From Volutella citrinella (taxonomy: Eukaryota; Ascomycota; Sordariomycetes; Hypocreales; Nectriaceae): 64,000 nt of DNA. Each line of letters begins with the position of its first letter. Position 1 is the stretch's first letter. The notes beneath the pieces are model-generated. The model did not search any database, was not told where the DNA came from, and saw only the letters and a program-made list of their open reading frames with translations. Shown here one piece after another: positions 10,018 to 23,442 of the stretch. The stretch is from the NCBI GenBank assembly GCA_034401135.1, contig JAWZSP010000004.1, forward strand, positions 2,914,001-2,978,000, given 5' to 3'. Both the position numbers and the translations under genes were made by a program.

Positions 10018-13011
10018 GGCTGCAGATGGCGTCTGGCGGTTGACTCAGTTTGATGAAGAGGGGGACGATCAGATGGGAAGCGGGATGTGTATTCAATCTA
10101 TAGCTGGGCGCCAAGTGGGCGGCGGGCCATGGTCGAGAGAGTAGTATCCATGGGCAAACCCACAAGGGGCGGAATACGGATGTTGGTCGAGCAAGAGTCC
10201 CCTTTGATTTTACACAGTTGCTGTGGGTGGGACTTGTTGGTTCTCTTGTCATGCGTCGTCAACCCCTTCGGCAAGATGGCATCCGTTCCTGGGAGAAGGA
10301 TGAGATGTCTCGTGCGTTGCACCCATATCAATATCAATGGATGAAGGTCCGTTCTTTCTCTCTCTCCCTTTCTTCTAAATCGATTTAGAGGAAGCCAAGG
10401 GACGGCATTCAGGCAGCGGCCGCCACTCGGCAATCCGTCGTCCAGACTCCAGTCAGCTTCGGATGTAACACTAACGGCACTACGGTTCTGTCTCGAAGTT
10501 GGTTGCCTTGCCTGATTAGTGGGATGGCCAGCGTCGACAATTGTCCATGAATTAGACCTGCCAGCCCAGGAGAGAGAGTGAGGGGCGCCCGGATCTTGTG
10601 GATCGAACGGTTGCTGTCCCACATTGCGCCCTGGAGAGTGGCATTGCCGAAGGCTGGTATCTGACACGGTGGGCCTTCTGGGGGCCCCATGGCCAGCATG
10701 GTCGAGGGAAGGGATGATGCGTATCGGGAATGGCGTTGCAATGCCTCGTAGATGTTACCCAGGCCATCCCAGGCCGCGATTGCTTTGAAATGCACGCGTG
10801 AATTACACGAACGCAAGGTGCGGGACTCGTGCATCACTGGCTGTTTTCTAGAAGCTGTCTAGCACACCGTGGCTTGCGGGAGGCGTTTCATGTCGTTGCG
10901 GAGGAGGCTGAAGGTAGTCCCAGCGCCAAGCAAGCCATTGCAGTCGTCGAGGCCTCAGCTGGGCAATAAGGCGGACGTGTCAGCTGGGACGCCGGTGTTG
11001 ATGGCAGATCAACGGAAGACCAAGCATGTGTCGGGGGACCCCAGCAAGCGTGCTGTTTCCGTCTCGGATAGATGATCGTGTACCCTGGTATATCGCTCAA
11101 GGAGACCAGGGTGCCATGGGAGGCCAGGCTGGAGCTGGTCCCCGGGGTAGATCTGACATCTTACATGATCGAGCGGCGCGGGAGATGGTGCGTTTGGATC
11201 GCGATGAAATGTGATGAGGCGCAAGGAAAAGCAAACCTCGATGCTGCGAGATTGAAAACCAGTCCGCCACGCTGCGAGATTGCTTTTGGCATCAATCTTA
11301 GTCGAGGAACTCCCAATTGAGCCTATATCAACCGCTTCCACGCCATCGAAGGACGCACCAACTTGGCCCCCCGGTGCGAGGATTCTAGGGTCCTTGTGTG
11401 TGTTTCCTGACGTGCGCATCTCGTAATTTAACCCATGTTTTCGCCAGCCGCAGAAGTCGTCCCCCTTGATCGACTGCTAGTTGGGCGAGCTGAAGGACAA
11501 GGCGCTGCTCTAGCCTCTGGTCCGCCCGTTACCAATACGGCCGCTCCGCGTCACTGTGGACCTCGACGGCGGCCGTCTGAATGTGGTGGGGCGCGGGTAG
11601 GGATGGCCCTGGGACATGAAACATTTCGTTCTCAGCAACAGATTCTGGACCATGGGCAGTCGTGGATGGAGGGTGATGAGGCAAGGGTTGGCCGTGGCTG
11701 TCGGTTGACGACTCTCAGTGAGGAAGGAGAAAAGAAATTTAATGGACGCCTCGCTCGCCGGGGTGGCATGTGGCAGTCTGGCTGACAGGTCGTATGTTCT
11801 GTCGCTTAAGCCATCGCTTATCCAGCCCAGCGCCCAAGCCGCGTTTTAGGCCAGGGACCTGGTGGCGGATCATGGTCGATCTCCAGGTACCTTGCCTTAG
11901 TTATACCGACGATTATTGCCCCATCTGGGCAACAGCGTCCATTTATAGCGCACCTCCAGGGCTCTAGCTCGCCTGGAGTCGGACGACGACACTGCCAGGT
12001 GAGGCCACTCTCGAGATTGCTCATGTTCTCTTCAACATCCCCATCATTCATTGCCGCTTTCAGCTTCGTGGACAGAGACAGGCCCGCCAGCCATCGTCTC
12101 AACAGGGACGGACGAGAGGCCCAAAAGCATCATAGTGCTGACCGAGATGCGCGGTTCCCAGCTTCTCCCATGCCCCAAACTGCGGGCTGGCATGTGCAAG
12201 GTCCTCGACGCAGGGGAACGCGGCCCTGCACTCCAGTCTCCAGCTCTCATTGCTTCGTCGTACCTAGTCCAGATAGCCTGCCGTAGATTCCACAGGTCTG
12301 TCTGCAACTTAACCCAAGGGGAAGATATGCCCCTGGCACCCGAGTCCGGACCATCCATCATGCCCCCGACCCTCGACCCGGCCCATCATCTGTCGCGTGC
12401 GCCACGCCTCGATACCCCTGGCAAATGGGAAAACCAGAGAAGACACCGCCTGTCCCACATGCGCTCCAACAGTAGTTTGCCTCAAGAGTCGCAGAAAGTC
12501 GGGACTCAGCCTATGATGAACCTCATCGTCCCCAGTTCCCGCTCCTCCCCGGCAGCAGGCTCCACGCTCGCCAGCCGGGGAGTGCAGCTTCTTCCCTGGA
12601 GTCCCTCTTGGAAGTGGAACGCGTCGTTTGGGCGAACAGACTCGACACTAGGGAATCGGATCGTCCAACGCAGAAGACAGCCAGGCCGCCTCTCGCGAGT
12701 CACTGTCCGTCCCGTAGGCTGAGTGAGCAGTTCTCGGGTTCCCACCATGGTGCCTTTAATGAACCCCCCGGTCTGGGTCTGTGATCAGGTTCTCCTTCAT
12801 ACTTAGACGCCGCTGCCCTGCTTTTTCGCGAGCGGCGCCGAAACCCCATGGTGCTGTTCCCTTTCAACAGTATCAAGCCCATCAGCAATTCTCGTGGGAC
12901 TCGCATCCCATCTGGGCTTCCCCCTTTCTTCGTGAGCTGGCTCTCCCGAGTAGACTGAGGTAGGAACTTGGACAGGCAATCCAGCCACAGAGGCTTGCCT
13001 CCAGCGCCCAA
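10018..13011. other. 3-kb spacer without a recognisable gene
   Basis: Lies between two divergently transcribed genes (FAD oxidase - and PTH11-like protein +). Several open frames exist, the longest about 220 codons at 12051-12722, but none has a recognisable domain, good start context or splice-supported extension. No transposon ends or tandem arrays were noticed. Confidence 0.5.
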
Positions 13012-14438
13012 ATGAATACAAAGTCGATCCAGGCCATTACGGCCGCCATCTACGCGAGAGCACCCCCCGGCGAAGCAGCAACGGGCGACTTCGTATACCC
13101 ATACTCCTACCTCCAACACGTTGGCTTCTTCATTCTATTCTTCTTTCCGACTCTGGCGCTATTTGTTTTCGGCCTTCGAGTCTATGGACGCCATGCTACG
13201 AAGCAGTACGGATGGGGTAAGTCTGAGAGAAAGCAAATATAGGCCAACCCTTGGAAAGGAACAGATGTTGATAATGTAATCGTGCCACCTTATAGACGAT
13301 TTACTCATCGCCATAGCAATGGTATGTCCTCACTCCCGTCTCAAGCCGCGCGCTCAAGCTGACAATCAGCCCATCAGGCATTCTCCATTGCCGAGACCGT
13401 CTGCTCCTACAAGGCCATGCGAACCGCCTTTGTTGGCATACACGTCAAAGATATACCCCACCAGGCCGGATTCGTCGACTCCCAGAAGTGGAACTACATT
13501 GTGCAAATCCTGTATAATCCGATTCTCGCTCTCGTCAAAACCTCGGTGTTGCTGTTCCTCCTCAGACTTGGCGGGCAGAAGAAGGAGGTCAGGCTGACAA
13601 TCTACGCGCTGCTCTCTTTCAACGTGGCGCTCATGATTGCCATCTTCGTGTGCGCCGTCGTCCAGTGCCAGCCCATCAACTTCTTCTGGGAGCGCGCACA
13701 GCCCAATCCTCCCGATGGGAAGTGCTTCAACCAGAACGCCTTCTACATCGTGACGGCGGGTCTCACCATCCTCACCGACATCCTGGTTCTGGTTCTGCCG
13801 TTCTGGATATTTATGGGACTGAAGCTTCCCCTGCGCGTGCGTGCCGCCATTGTTGGAGTTTTTGCCCTGGGTGGCGTGTAAGTCAAAGAGATGATCCGCC
13901 TTCGGAACACGTCCACGTTTTTGGCTGACATTTTCGACACAGCGTTACCGTGATGAGCATCCTCCGCATGCTGTGGCTCATCGAAAGCATGGACATGAGC
14001 AAAAAGGAGGATCCGACATACGACATCCGCTTCACATACTCGGCCGTCGAGACGAACCTAGCCATCATTACGGCGTCAGCCCCTGCGCTGCGACCCTTGT
14101 TCCTCAAGTGGTTCCCCAAGTTCTTCTCTGCTCTCAAGTCCTCGGGCCAGAAGTACACCCAGGATCGATACGGCCGGTCCACGGGCAAGCGGTCTCGAGC
14201 GGGAACGGCGGTCCGGAGCAACCCTCACGGGGGCAGCTACCCCCTCAAGGACATCAAGGGCCGCTCCGAGATTCGCTCGCAGTCCCCCACGAACTCGGAG
14301 GAGGAGATTATGACCTACAACGGCATCCTCAAGACGTCAGAAGTAAATGTTCACTACGCCGACAGGTCGCGGTTTGGCGGCAGCGAGCGGACATCGGGTC
14401 GATTTGGCGGCGGCTCAGGCGGATATGCGCGGTACTAG
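13012..14438 (+). CDS. PTH11/rhodopsin-type fungal integral membrane protein
   Basis: Exons 13012-13216, 13296-13321 (only 26 nt), 13378-13877 and 13943-14438 give 408 residues. Donors are GTAAGT, GTATGT and GTAAGT. About seven hydrophobic segments are visible: FFILFFFPTLALFVFGLRVYG, DDLLIAIAMAF, WNYIVQILYNPILALVKTSV, LTIYALLSFNVALMIAIFVC, ITAGLT-like and DILVLVLPFWIFMGL, AAIVGVFALGGVVTVMSILR, and LAIITASAPALRPLF. The pattern Q-C-Q-P-I-N-F-F-W with a following C (GKCFNQNAFYI) is characteristic of the fungal rhodopsin/PTH11 domain family. That family includes surface-sensing GPCR-like proteins of plant and insect pathogens. The tail is hydrophilic, Ser/Gly/Arg-rich and presumably cytosolic. 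No CFEM domain precedes the helices. The ligand is unknown. Confidence 0.88.
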
Positions 14439-15174
14439 CGGCAAGTTTAGCACATACTGTAGTAATGCGACGAATAGGAATGTAGCCTCGCTCAAGTGCA
14501 GTGTCGTTGATGTTGTTTTAATTGGTTCTCGGAAACTCCTGAATGCTGCAAGTGAGACATTCTGCGATTGACACCGGGTGCAGGGTAAGCCGGTATAAAT
14601 ACATAAATATATAGTAGTTTTCTGAACAAGTTGCTTGATCAACAAGACGTTAGATCAAAATGTATGAGTTTTAGGGGACGCGAGATTGAGAAGTGCATGC
14701 CCTTTTTGGAATGAGGATGAGGGTGAAAGGAAAGCGGCATTTGCACTTTAGGTTTCGTAACATTGAAGGGTTCCTTGGATCTGTGTTGCAGTCTCGCTAA
14801 GGAGCTGCGACAGTTTATGCAGGGTGATATTTGAGCTTCCGTCAATTGTGTATCATAATGTGGTAAGAATCAATTTCACCGTCACTCTGATACCCAAATA
14901 TCCTCTACGATGATACGGTCCTCCCAGTTGCGCTGTGTAGGCTATTGATCGTACTTGCTCAGGGCCGGACCAACGGTGTAGTTGAACGAGTTGCCCCTCC
15001 TTGGCCTCTTTTGGGCCTCCCCAACCCCACCTCCCCGAATGACGTTCACTAGCGCCACCTTCAACCTACCACCAACCCATCAGCACCTCGCAGCTCCATC
15101 CTGCGGAACGACACTGCTAATTGACGGCACAGACCGCGCTTGGAAATTCCATCCACAGGCAGAAAAACTCCACA
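14439..15174. other. Spacer between the membrane protein and the RmlD-like gene
   Basis: Contains the AT-rich 3' flank (ataaatacataaatatatag near 14595) and the promoter of the next gene. Nothing else is recognised. Confidence 0.5.
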
Positions 15175-16377
15175 ATGGCTGGTAGAACGGTTCTGGTGAC
15201 CGGTGCCACTGGCCTGCTTGGCCGAGAGGTGGCTGAGGCCTTCAGACTCAAGGGCTGGAATGTGAAGGGGACTGGCTATTCCCGAGCTGATGGAGTCGAC
15301 ATCCTCAAGGTCGAGCTAGGCAACCAAGGAGAAGTGTCCAAGGTGCTCGACGATGTCAGGTTGGTAGTGTCGAGTGCCCTGCTAGTCACCAATGACGGAA
15401 GCTAATATGTCACAACCCCTCCACAAAGGCCAGAGGTCATCGTCCACTGTACGTGCTGATTTACACGGCGGCGGATAAGGGAGATGAAACTGACGTCAAG
15501 CCCAGGCGCCGCTCAGAGATTCCCAGACAAGGTGGACAAGGACCCCGAAGGTGCCAGAGCCCTGAACGTCGCGGCCAGCAGCTCCTTGGCTGCTCTGGCA
15601 GCCGCCCGGGATATCTTCACTATCTACATCTCAACCGACTACGTGTTTCCTGGCACACCCGGAGACGCGCCATACGAGGTCGATGCTACGCCGGGGCCGA
15701 CCAACTTGTATGGGCAGACCAAGCTTGATGGCGAGACTGCTGTGCTGGAATCGTACTCCAAGGCAGGCAAAGACGGCATGGCGGCGGTCCTACGCGTGCC
15801 CGTGCTGTATGGGCACGCCGAGACACCATCGGAGAGCGCGGTAAATGTGTTGATGGATGCTGTATGGAAAGCTCAGACCGAAGGAGCCGAGATCAAGATG
15901 GACCATTGGGCCATTCGCTATCCCACCAACACGCGGGACATTGGCCGGGTCTGCCACGGTATGTCTGGACCCTTGGGCGGGACGCCTCCCCCACGTCATT
16001 CATTTCCCAGCCGCGCAGGTCCCTCCAGGTTCCTCGTGGCTCGCTGATCGGCGTACTGACTAAAACAAAAAACAAAAACAGACGTGTCTGTCAAGTACAT
16101 TGGGTCTGACGACAGAGAGACATACCCGCGAATCTTGCACTTTTCAAGCGAGGATAAGATGACAAAGTACGAGATCTGCCAACTGTTCGGAGATATCATG
16201 GGCTTGTCGACGGAGAGCATCGAGGCAAACACACAGGGGAATGACCCGAATGCCAGCGTGCAAAGGCCCTACGACTGCCACCTGAGCACGCGCGCGCTCA
16301 GGGACCTCGGGATCAACGTGACCACGTGCGACTTCAAGGCCTGGTGGAGGCGTGAGGTTCGCGCGTTCCGTAAATAG
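15175..16377 (+). CDS. RmlD / MAT2B-like NAD(P)-binding protein (extended SDR)
   Basis: Exons 15175-15359, 15429-15448 (20 nt), 15506-15958 and 16082-16377 give 317 residues. The Rossmann motif is TGATGLLGREV at residues 8-18. The SDR catalytic triad candidates are the Thr of STDYVF and the YxxxK of LYGQTK (near residue 135). The RmlD-substrate-binding fold continues through VLRVPVLYGHAE, HWAIRYPTNTRDIGRVCHD and YDCHLSTRALRDLGI. Family members are dTDP-4-dehydrorhamnose reductases or, in eukaryotes, the regulatory beta subunit of methionine adenosyltransferase. The eukaryotic setting and the length favour the MAT2B-like group. The catalytic residues are intact, so enzyme activity is possible. 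The protein is probably cytosolic. No rhamnose-pathway neighbours are present. Confidence 0.87.
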
Positions 16378-17522
16378 GTGATTTGGTGTGCGGCGAGAGA
16401 GTGGGCAACCTAGAGCACGTGCACCTGCGTCCATGATTCTATCACCATCGCTGCTTCGCTGCGGACGAGATTTGTGTGCGATTGATACTGGACAGAGTGA
16501 GAAATCAATTGTTCAACCATGGTCCTCTCGAATACGTGATGGAACTCTAGAGTGCTCGCCCCGTGCCTACTGCCTTGCTCAGCTCATCATTTGGCTTCTG
16601 GCAAGGGAGGATCTTGTGCTCTGGCTGTGAGTCCGAGTAATACTCGAAGATTACGCACGGAGCATCACACGGGTACAAGGAATCTGCCCGGAAGATTGCA
16701 CCGTCTTGCGATGCCCGGATTGTTATTGCGCCTTTTCGGTCCTAATTATCAATCGCGTTGTGTTTGTTTGGATGCCGCCTCACGTTTGCGCGTGTGCAAT
16801 GATGGCGAAAGCTGATAGGCAATTGAGTACTGTTTGACCATGTAATTTATCAAAACGCTCCTGGCTGTCGGAGCAGAAGCCCCCGCTGGTTGAAGTGGCC
16901 TGGTGTGGCTGCTGTGGTATGGTCTGGGGAATGTGAGACGGCGTGTTTGCGAGTGTCGTCCCATACCTGTCTGCCTGGGACCATGACGCGAAGCATACCA
17001 AACCGTCTCTCAGCCGGTGAATTCGCCCTGCCCTTGGATGAGAGTCATGGCGCGTCACGAATCAACCAAAGGCATTTTGCTCACTTGAGCCTCCACCTCG
17101 GCCCTGTTCGACTTACCAACCTTTCCATTTTTTCATCTTCTTCGACTTGCAGCTTGTCGTGTCATTGTGCACTGGACGAGGTTGGCAGCTGGTGAGCTCT
17201 CGTCTTTGGGATTCAGACACCACACTCTTGCACCTGGGCTGATAAGCCGATGCGCGAGATCATTTTTCGTATCGACCCCACGATCAGCGCGACCAGCCTC
17301 CCCCGGCTATCCAGACAGTCTGGTGGAGAATCAAGGAAGAGGGCGGCGTCGAAGCACCAAACGACGTGACGGCGAGGATTGCTTGACTTGGGGACAATTC
17401 AAACAGACTTGCACGTCTCCAGCCCCCTTCCCGGTGCCGTTGCATTGAAACGCGTTGAGACGCTGTACCTGCAGCCGGTCGAGATCTCGATTCTCGCTAC
17501 TGTCGGTTCGCCTGCCAGGGCC
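16378..17522. other. Spacer upstream of the RA-PH gene
   Basis: About 1.1 kb containing the presumed promoter and 5' leader of the RA-PH gene. The frame is open upstream to 17379, but the first ATG with good context is at 17523. No other gene is seen. Confidence 0.5.
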
Positions 17523-20500
17523 ATGGCGTCAACAGTAAGGTCCGAGGATGCACCCTTGCAAGTTGCGAAGCATCAAAACGAGAGCCAGAAGCGCCCAAAG
17601 GTCCTGCAGCACCCGCAGTCGCAGCCGCTGAAGCCTCCGCCCGTGTCACGGTATCGCAGCCTCCGCGGCAAGAGCGTGTCGTCACCTCGTCGCAAGGCCT
17701 TTGACGTCTGGAGCGACGACCTGGCTCCAGGCGACTGCTACCCGCAACTGGACTCGCCGACCCCGGAATCAAAGCGGTCGTCGCGACGGAGGTCCAAGAG
17801 TGCCACATCCATGATCTTCAGCCGTCTTCGGGGAGAGCAGCCACCGATGCCGACAGAGAAGCCGCCAGCGCCACCCCTGTCGCCGTCTCCTTCGCTCTCT
17901 CCATCCCCAGCGCCTCCCCGTGCTTCGATGATGATTGGGGCGGCGTCGCCCAGGACAGGGGCAGCTGAGGACTCCAGCGCGCTACCGTCGGCGTCAGGGC
18001 CACCGTCGCTCCCCCCTGCTCCTTCGCAAGGAGCCGAGAGCGTTCCTGAACTTCCTGACGACCTGTCAGCCAGCATTAGCGCGTCGGGGAGCCTCGCGGG
18101 CAGTTTCAGAGCCAGCACGACAGGGGGGCTGGCGCCCCGCGCCGCTGTAGGGGCCGTTGGAAACAGGCACAAGACGGGCCGCCGTGGTGCCTCGCCAAGC
18201 CCCGCAAGCCTAGTGCGTCACCAAGCGCCGTCGCCCACGCCCAGCCCACTGGCCCTGAGCCCAAAACCCACCCAAGTTCCAGCATCGTCGGCTTCGTCCG
18301 TAGGAACGCCCCATCGCCAGCAGCAGACTCGGTCTCGGAGCCACAGCCGCAGCCGCTGCCGTAGCCCCAGCGCCAGCACCACCACGCGCAGCCGCAGTCT
18401 CAGCCGCAGCCGAAGTCACAGCGACGACCACGGCGATCGTGACACAGCGTCCAGCCCCTCCTCTTCCTGGGCGCCGTCGCTTGCCGCTCCTACACCTACA
18501 CCAACAGCAACAGCGAAGAAGGAGAAGCCTGTATCCCTCCCGCCGCTGTCACCTCTGCCGTCGCCCAACTGCAACGACGCTGCGCGCAAAAAGGCCGCCC
18601 ACCTCAGCGCCCAACCTCGCCCTCTCCAAACGCCAGATCGGGCCTCTCGATTTGCGCCTGACTCTGCGGGGGGACGCCACCGCGACGACGAGGAAGCCGA
18701 TCGCTGGGCCGAAGAAGTCGCTCGTCTCGAGGCGGAGACGGACCGTATCCTCGCCGAGCAGAAGAAGCGCGACGCTGCCCGGACGCAGGCCAAATTTGCG
18801 ACACCGTCGCCGAAGCTCGCCAAGTATCTCCTATTCGACAAGCTCCCTTTCCTGTCGCGTGCCCGGCGATCGAATGCTGCGACAAGCCAGGCCGGAACCC
18901 CCAACTCCGACCGTTCAAATATTTTCCTAGACATCGACGACACACCCGTCAGGATGAGTTTTATTGAGCAAGGCGGAAAGGGCATTGTCCCAGGTATTGA
19001 CGCTCCAACGTCTGCCAGCAACGGGGGTGAACGAGTAAGTCTGGCCTGATTTTCGCGATGCATTACGATGCATTAAATTCGTGTGCACCCACTAACCGCC
19101 AACCCTTGCAGCGTGTGACTGTGCGCTGCCAGTCGTCGACCATTAACCTCCCAGTCACACCTGAGACGTCGCCCGTCGACCTCCTCTATTCAACGGCCAA
19201 TTTCACAACTCATAATATCGACCCCAAGGCAAGTGTCCTGGTCGAATGCTACATTGAGCTGGGCCTGGAGCGCCGACTGCGTCACTATGAGCGTGTTCGT
19301 GATGTGATGAACTCGTGGGATCGCGATCAGCAAAACTCCCTCCTCGTGCTCACCAAGGATATTGGCGAGAACAACACAGACTTGGACATCAAGTCGGTGT
19401 CGCGCACTCCCGAGGGCCCTGCTGGCTTCACACTGCACTTGTACCACTCTTCGCGACCTGGGAAATGGACCAAGCGCTGGATCACACTGCTGGAGAGCGG
19501 CCAAATATTTGCTGCCAAGAAGCCAGACGCGAAGCCCTCCGACAAGGATAGCATAGCGCTTTGCCATTTGTCCGATTTCGACATCTACACCCCGCGGGAG
19601 AGCGAGGTCAAGCGCCACCTCAAGGCGCCGCGACGGTTCTGCTATGCGGTCAAGAGCCAACAGAAGACCATCGTCTTTCCCAACGGCGAGAACTTTGTGC
19701 ATTTCTTCTGCTCCGACGACCCTAAACTTGCTCATCGTTTCCACGAGAATGTCCATCGCTGGCGAAGCTGGTACCTGGTCAACAAGCACATCGACTTCAG
19801 CAAGAAGGAAGAGGTTGTCACGGAAAGGGTCTCTGAGAAGGCCCCCCAGATTTCTCACCGATCGTGCCCAGCGAACGCGGCCAAGGAGAACAATAATCTT
19901 CCCAAGTCCACCAGCACCGTGGTGCACGGCACACACCGACTCAAGGTCTCTGTTGATGAGACGCCCTACACCATTGGCGCATTCCAGCCGCTCTTGGACT
20001 TGCAGCGCTTTGATAAGCCCATTGAAGAGTTTGGCAAGGATCTGGAGGAGATCAAGCCAGAGCCCAAGCCGGCGCCGGAGCCCAAGCAAACACCTCCCAA
20101 GCCAAAGGTGCTCACCAAGTCGAAGTCAATCAAGGAAGCTCCGCCGAAGACGCCTGTTGGCGACGAGTTCTCCCCGGGCGGCCTGCTGGGAGACGGCTAC
20201 AGCAAGCGGAAGCAAGCGGAGGCGGCTCGGCCAGCCAACGAGCCCCAGCAGGAGGATGGACCCTTTACTGAGGGCCCGAGTCTGTTGAACAAATTGAAGA
20301 ATGCACCCCCGATGGCTGCTGCTCCCCCACCGAAACCCGAACCCAAGTCGTGGTTTCCGTCGGCGAGCGAGCACACGGCGCGGGAGCGTAGCCGTTCGGT
20401 CCACCATACCTCGAGGAGGCCCACGACGGCCGGCGCAGATGGCGCAAGGCAAAAACCGCAGCCGCTCGTGAATCTCACAAATAACTTCCCCGAACCCCCG

Positions 20501-20872
20501 CGGTGGCGCGACCGCGAGGGCCAGGGCCACGGCGTCAAGGCGGCCGGCAACGGCCCTCTCATCAACTTCGTCAATGGCGACCCTCCCCCGAGCTTCCCGA
20601 ACCCCAACTCGGCTCGTGGCGGCAATCGCAGCAGCCGCACAGGCCCGCCAGTCTCCCTCGCCAACGGCCTGGCCCCCCCGGCCGGTGGCAGGCCCGGAAG
20701 CCGACTGATGGCCAACGGCGGCCAGGCCTCGAGGGGCGTGCCCCCGGTGCCTCCGCTGCCAAATCGCTCTATGCGCCGCGAGGCTACGCAGCCAGAGCTC
20801 CGGGGCCGCGACCCTCGACCGAGGGAGCCCCTGATCAACCGTGCCGGCACCGGAAGCCTCCGACGCCCATGA
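17523..20872 (+). CDS. Ras-association plus pleckstrin-homology domain protein, proline-rich tail
   Basis: Two exons, 17523-19034 and 19112-20872 (GTAAGT ... TTGCAG, phase 0), give 1,090 residues. The start ATG 17523 has context gccATGg; an in-frame ATG at 17379 would add 48 residues. Order: a Ser/Pro/Arg-rich disordered region to about residue 380; a charged helical, probably coiled-coil segment (DRWAEEVARLEAETDRILAE); an RA/ubiquitin-like domain at about 505-585 (VTVRCQSSTINLPVTPETS ... LVECYIELGLERRLRHYE); and a PH domain at about 605-730 (GFTLHLYHSSRPGKWTKRW ... WRSWYLVNKH). A long proline-rich tail follows, with repeated LVNLTNNFPEPPR-like and PLINFVNGDPP-like pieces. This is the domain order of animal MRL (Mig10/RIAM/lamellipodin) adaptors. 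A role in Ras- and phosphoinositide-directed cortical actin or polarity control is inference. Confidence 0.82.
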
Positions 20873-21668
20873 GCGAGCTGTTCGTCCACCGTAACGAGAC
20901 GCATGTATTGACGAGGCCACGGCGTTTTCCGGCTCTCCAACGGGACCTATTCTGGGTCTTGCTTCTTTTTTGAATGATTGCTCCCAAAACGTTGCTTGTA
21001 TTTCACGGCTGGCTGGTGTTGGTGGGAAAAGGCGTCACGGCAGCGCAACAGCTTTCCAGGACAACACTATCCGAGTAATACGCTCAAGCTGATGCCTCAT
21101 CTTGGATAACAATCCGATACGACTCTGCCAAGGGCCCTGGCTTGCCATTTGAGCAACACGGCCGACTTTCTTGGTCGTTGACATCTGGGTCTTGCCAGCA
21201 CCCAAACAACTTTCATCTTTTTCTCTTTTGTTTCTGCGGACGCTTTTTGTTTCAACCTCTGAATTAGGGCTTAATTTCACCCCGTGTACGATTTTGACAA
21301 TCTATTTTCCTTTTGTTTGGACGGATAAAGGCTAATGACTTCCTGGCTGGGCTCAACCCAAGAAGTCAAGGTAACAGGCACATGCGGGGTTATACATATT
21401 AGCTGAGCCGGCTGTCGAGCCATCTAATAATGAAAATTCTTTGAAATCGCAGGCTTCTTTTCCTGGTTTTTGTTTTTCATTCGGAGCTAAGCTGTTGGGC
21501 CTTGAATATCATATCTAGCCAGCCTATGTGTATGCTCCTTTTTCAAGGTCTCAGATTCGTCGTGTGGTATCTAATCAGTGTCTAATGCTTCGTAGCTCTG
21601 CTTCGGCTTTCAAATCAGGCATAATTACTGCCAATCCATGTCATGGTCCTTCCGGTTGGCGCCTTGAT
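20873..21668. other. Convergent 3' spacer
   Basis: Lies between the stop codons of the RA-PH gene (+) and FPPS (-). T-rich tracts near 21200-21330 and 21450-21490 fit 3' untranslated regions. No gene is seen. Confidence 0.5.
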
Positions 21669-22792
<1,124 letters not shown>

Positions 22793-23442
22793 GGCGATAT
22801 CTGAGTCGTTTCGGAAGAGGGGATGCTCGGGTGCGAAGGCGACGAGGAGGTTGTGGAGGAGGAAGATAGAGGAAAAGCGGTGCGAATACTGCTTGCTGCG
22901 GTGCCACCGTACTAGTAGGCGCTTGGGAGTTGCGATGAATTTCGGGACAAGCTGCCAATGGTCCCGAGCCAACGATAATTAAGTGGAGGGTCGGATGCGG
23001 CAGATCCTGAGGTGGTTAGCAACCGTGTGCCCCTCCATCGCCTTGGATGCTCATTCGCGACGAGATCCACCTCAAGCCCGGTGAGTGCCCAAATTACCCA
23101 AATCGGGATGAGGGGCACAGGCATTCACCAGGGTCCAAGGGCAGGAGACAGAGGGGGCTTGGGGGGGTAAAAAGCTGGAGGGGCAGGCAGTGGGGACAGG
23201 GGCAACGGCAGTTGACAACCAATCCGCGCTAGTCCCTTTAGGGGTTGCTTCAACATAATTACTCAGACTTGACAGACTCGTAGTTTGTTCCTTTGTAACA
23301 ACCTGGGCTAAGGCACGCCTCACCAGCCAAAGGCACGCACGCGGTCACCACGTGGGCCGGTGGAATAAACCCCCAAGAAAGTCCCGGTTGAGTACTATGT
23401 ATTCAAGGCTACTCTGATGAATTGGATAGAAAGACAGCATAT
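22793..23442. other. FPPS upstream region
   Basis: Presumed promoter of FPPS on the minus strand, with the 3' end of the next minus-strand gene. A G-rich stretch lies near 23130-23210. No coding signal is seen. Confidence 0.5.

Noticed and set aside
12051..12722. 223-codon frame in the 10-13 kb spacer
   Set aside because: Composition like translated noncoding DNA (Pro, Arg, Ser), with no domain, splice or start support.
20126..20940. Antisense frames of 247-264 codons over the RA-PH tail
   Set aside because: Complement of the proline-rich coding tail; Arg/Gly/Ala-rich with no domain.
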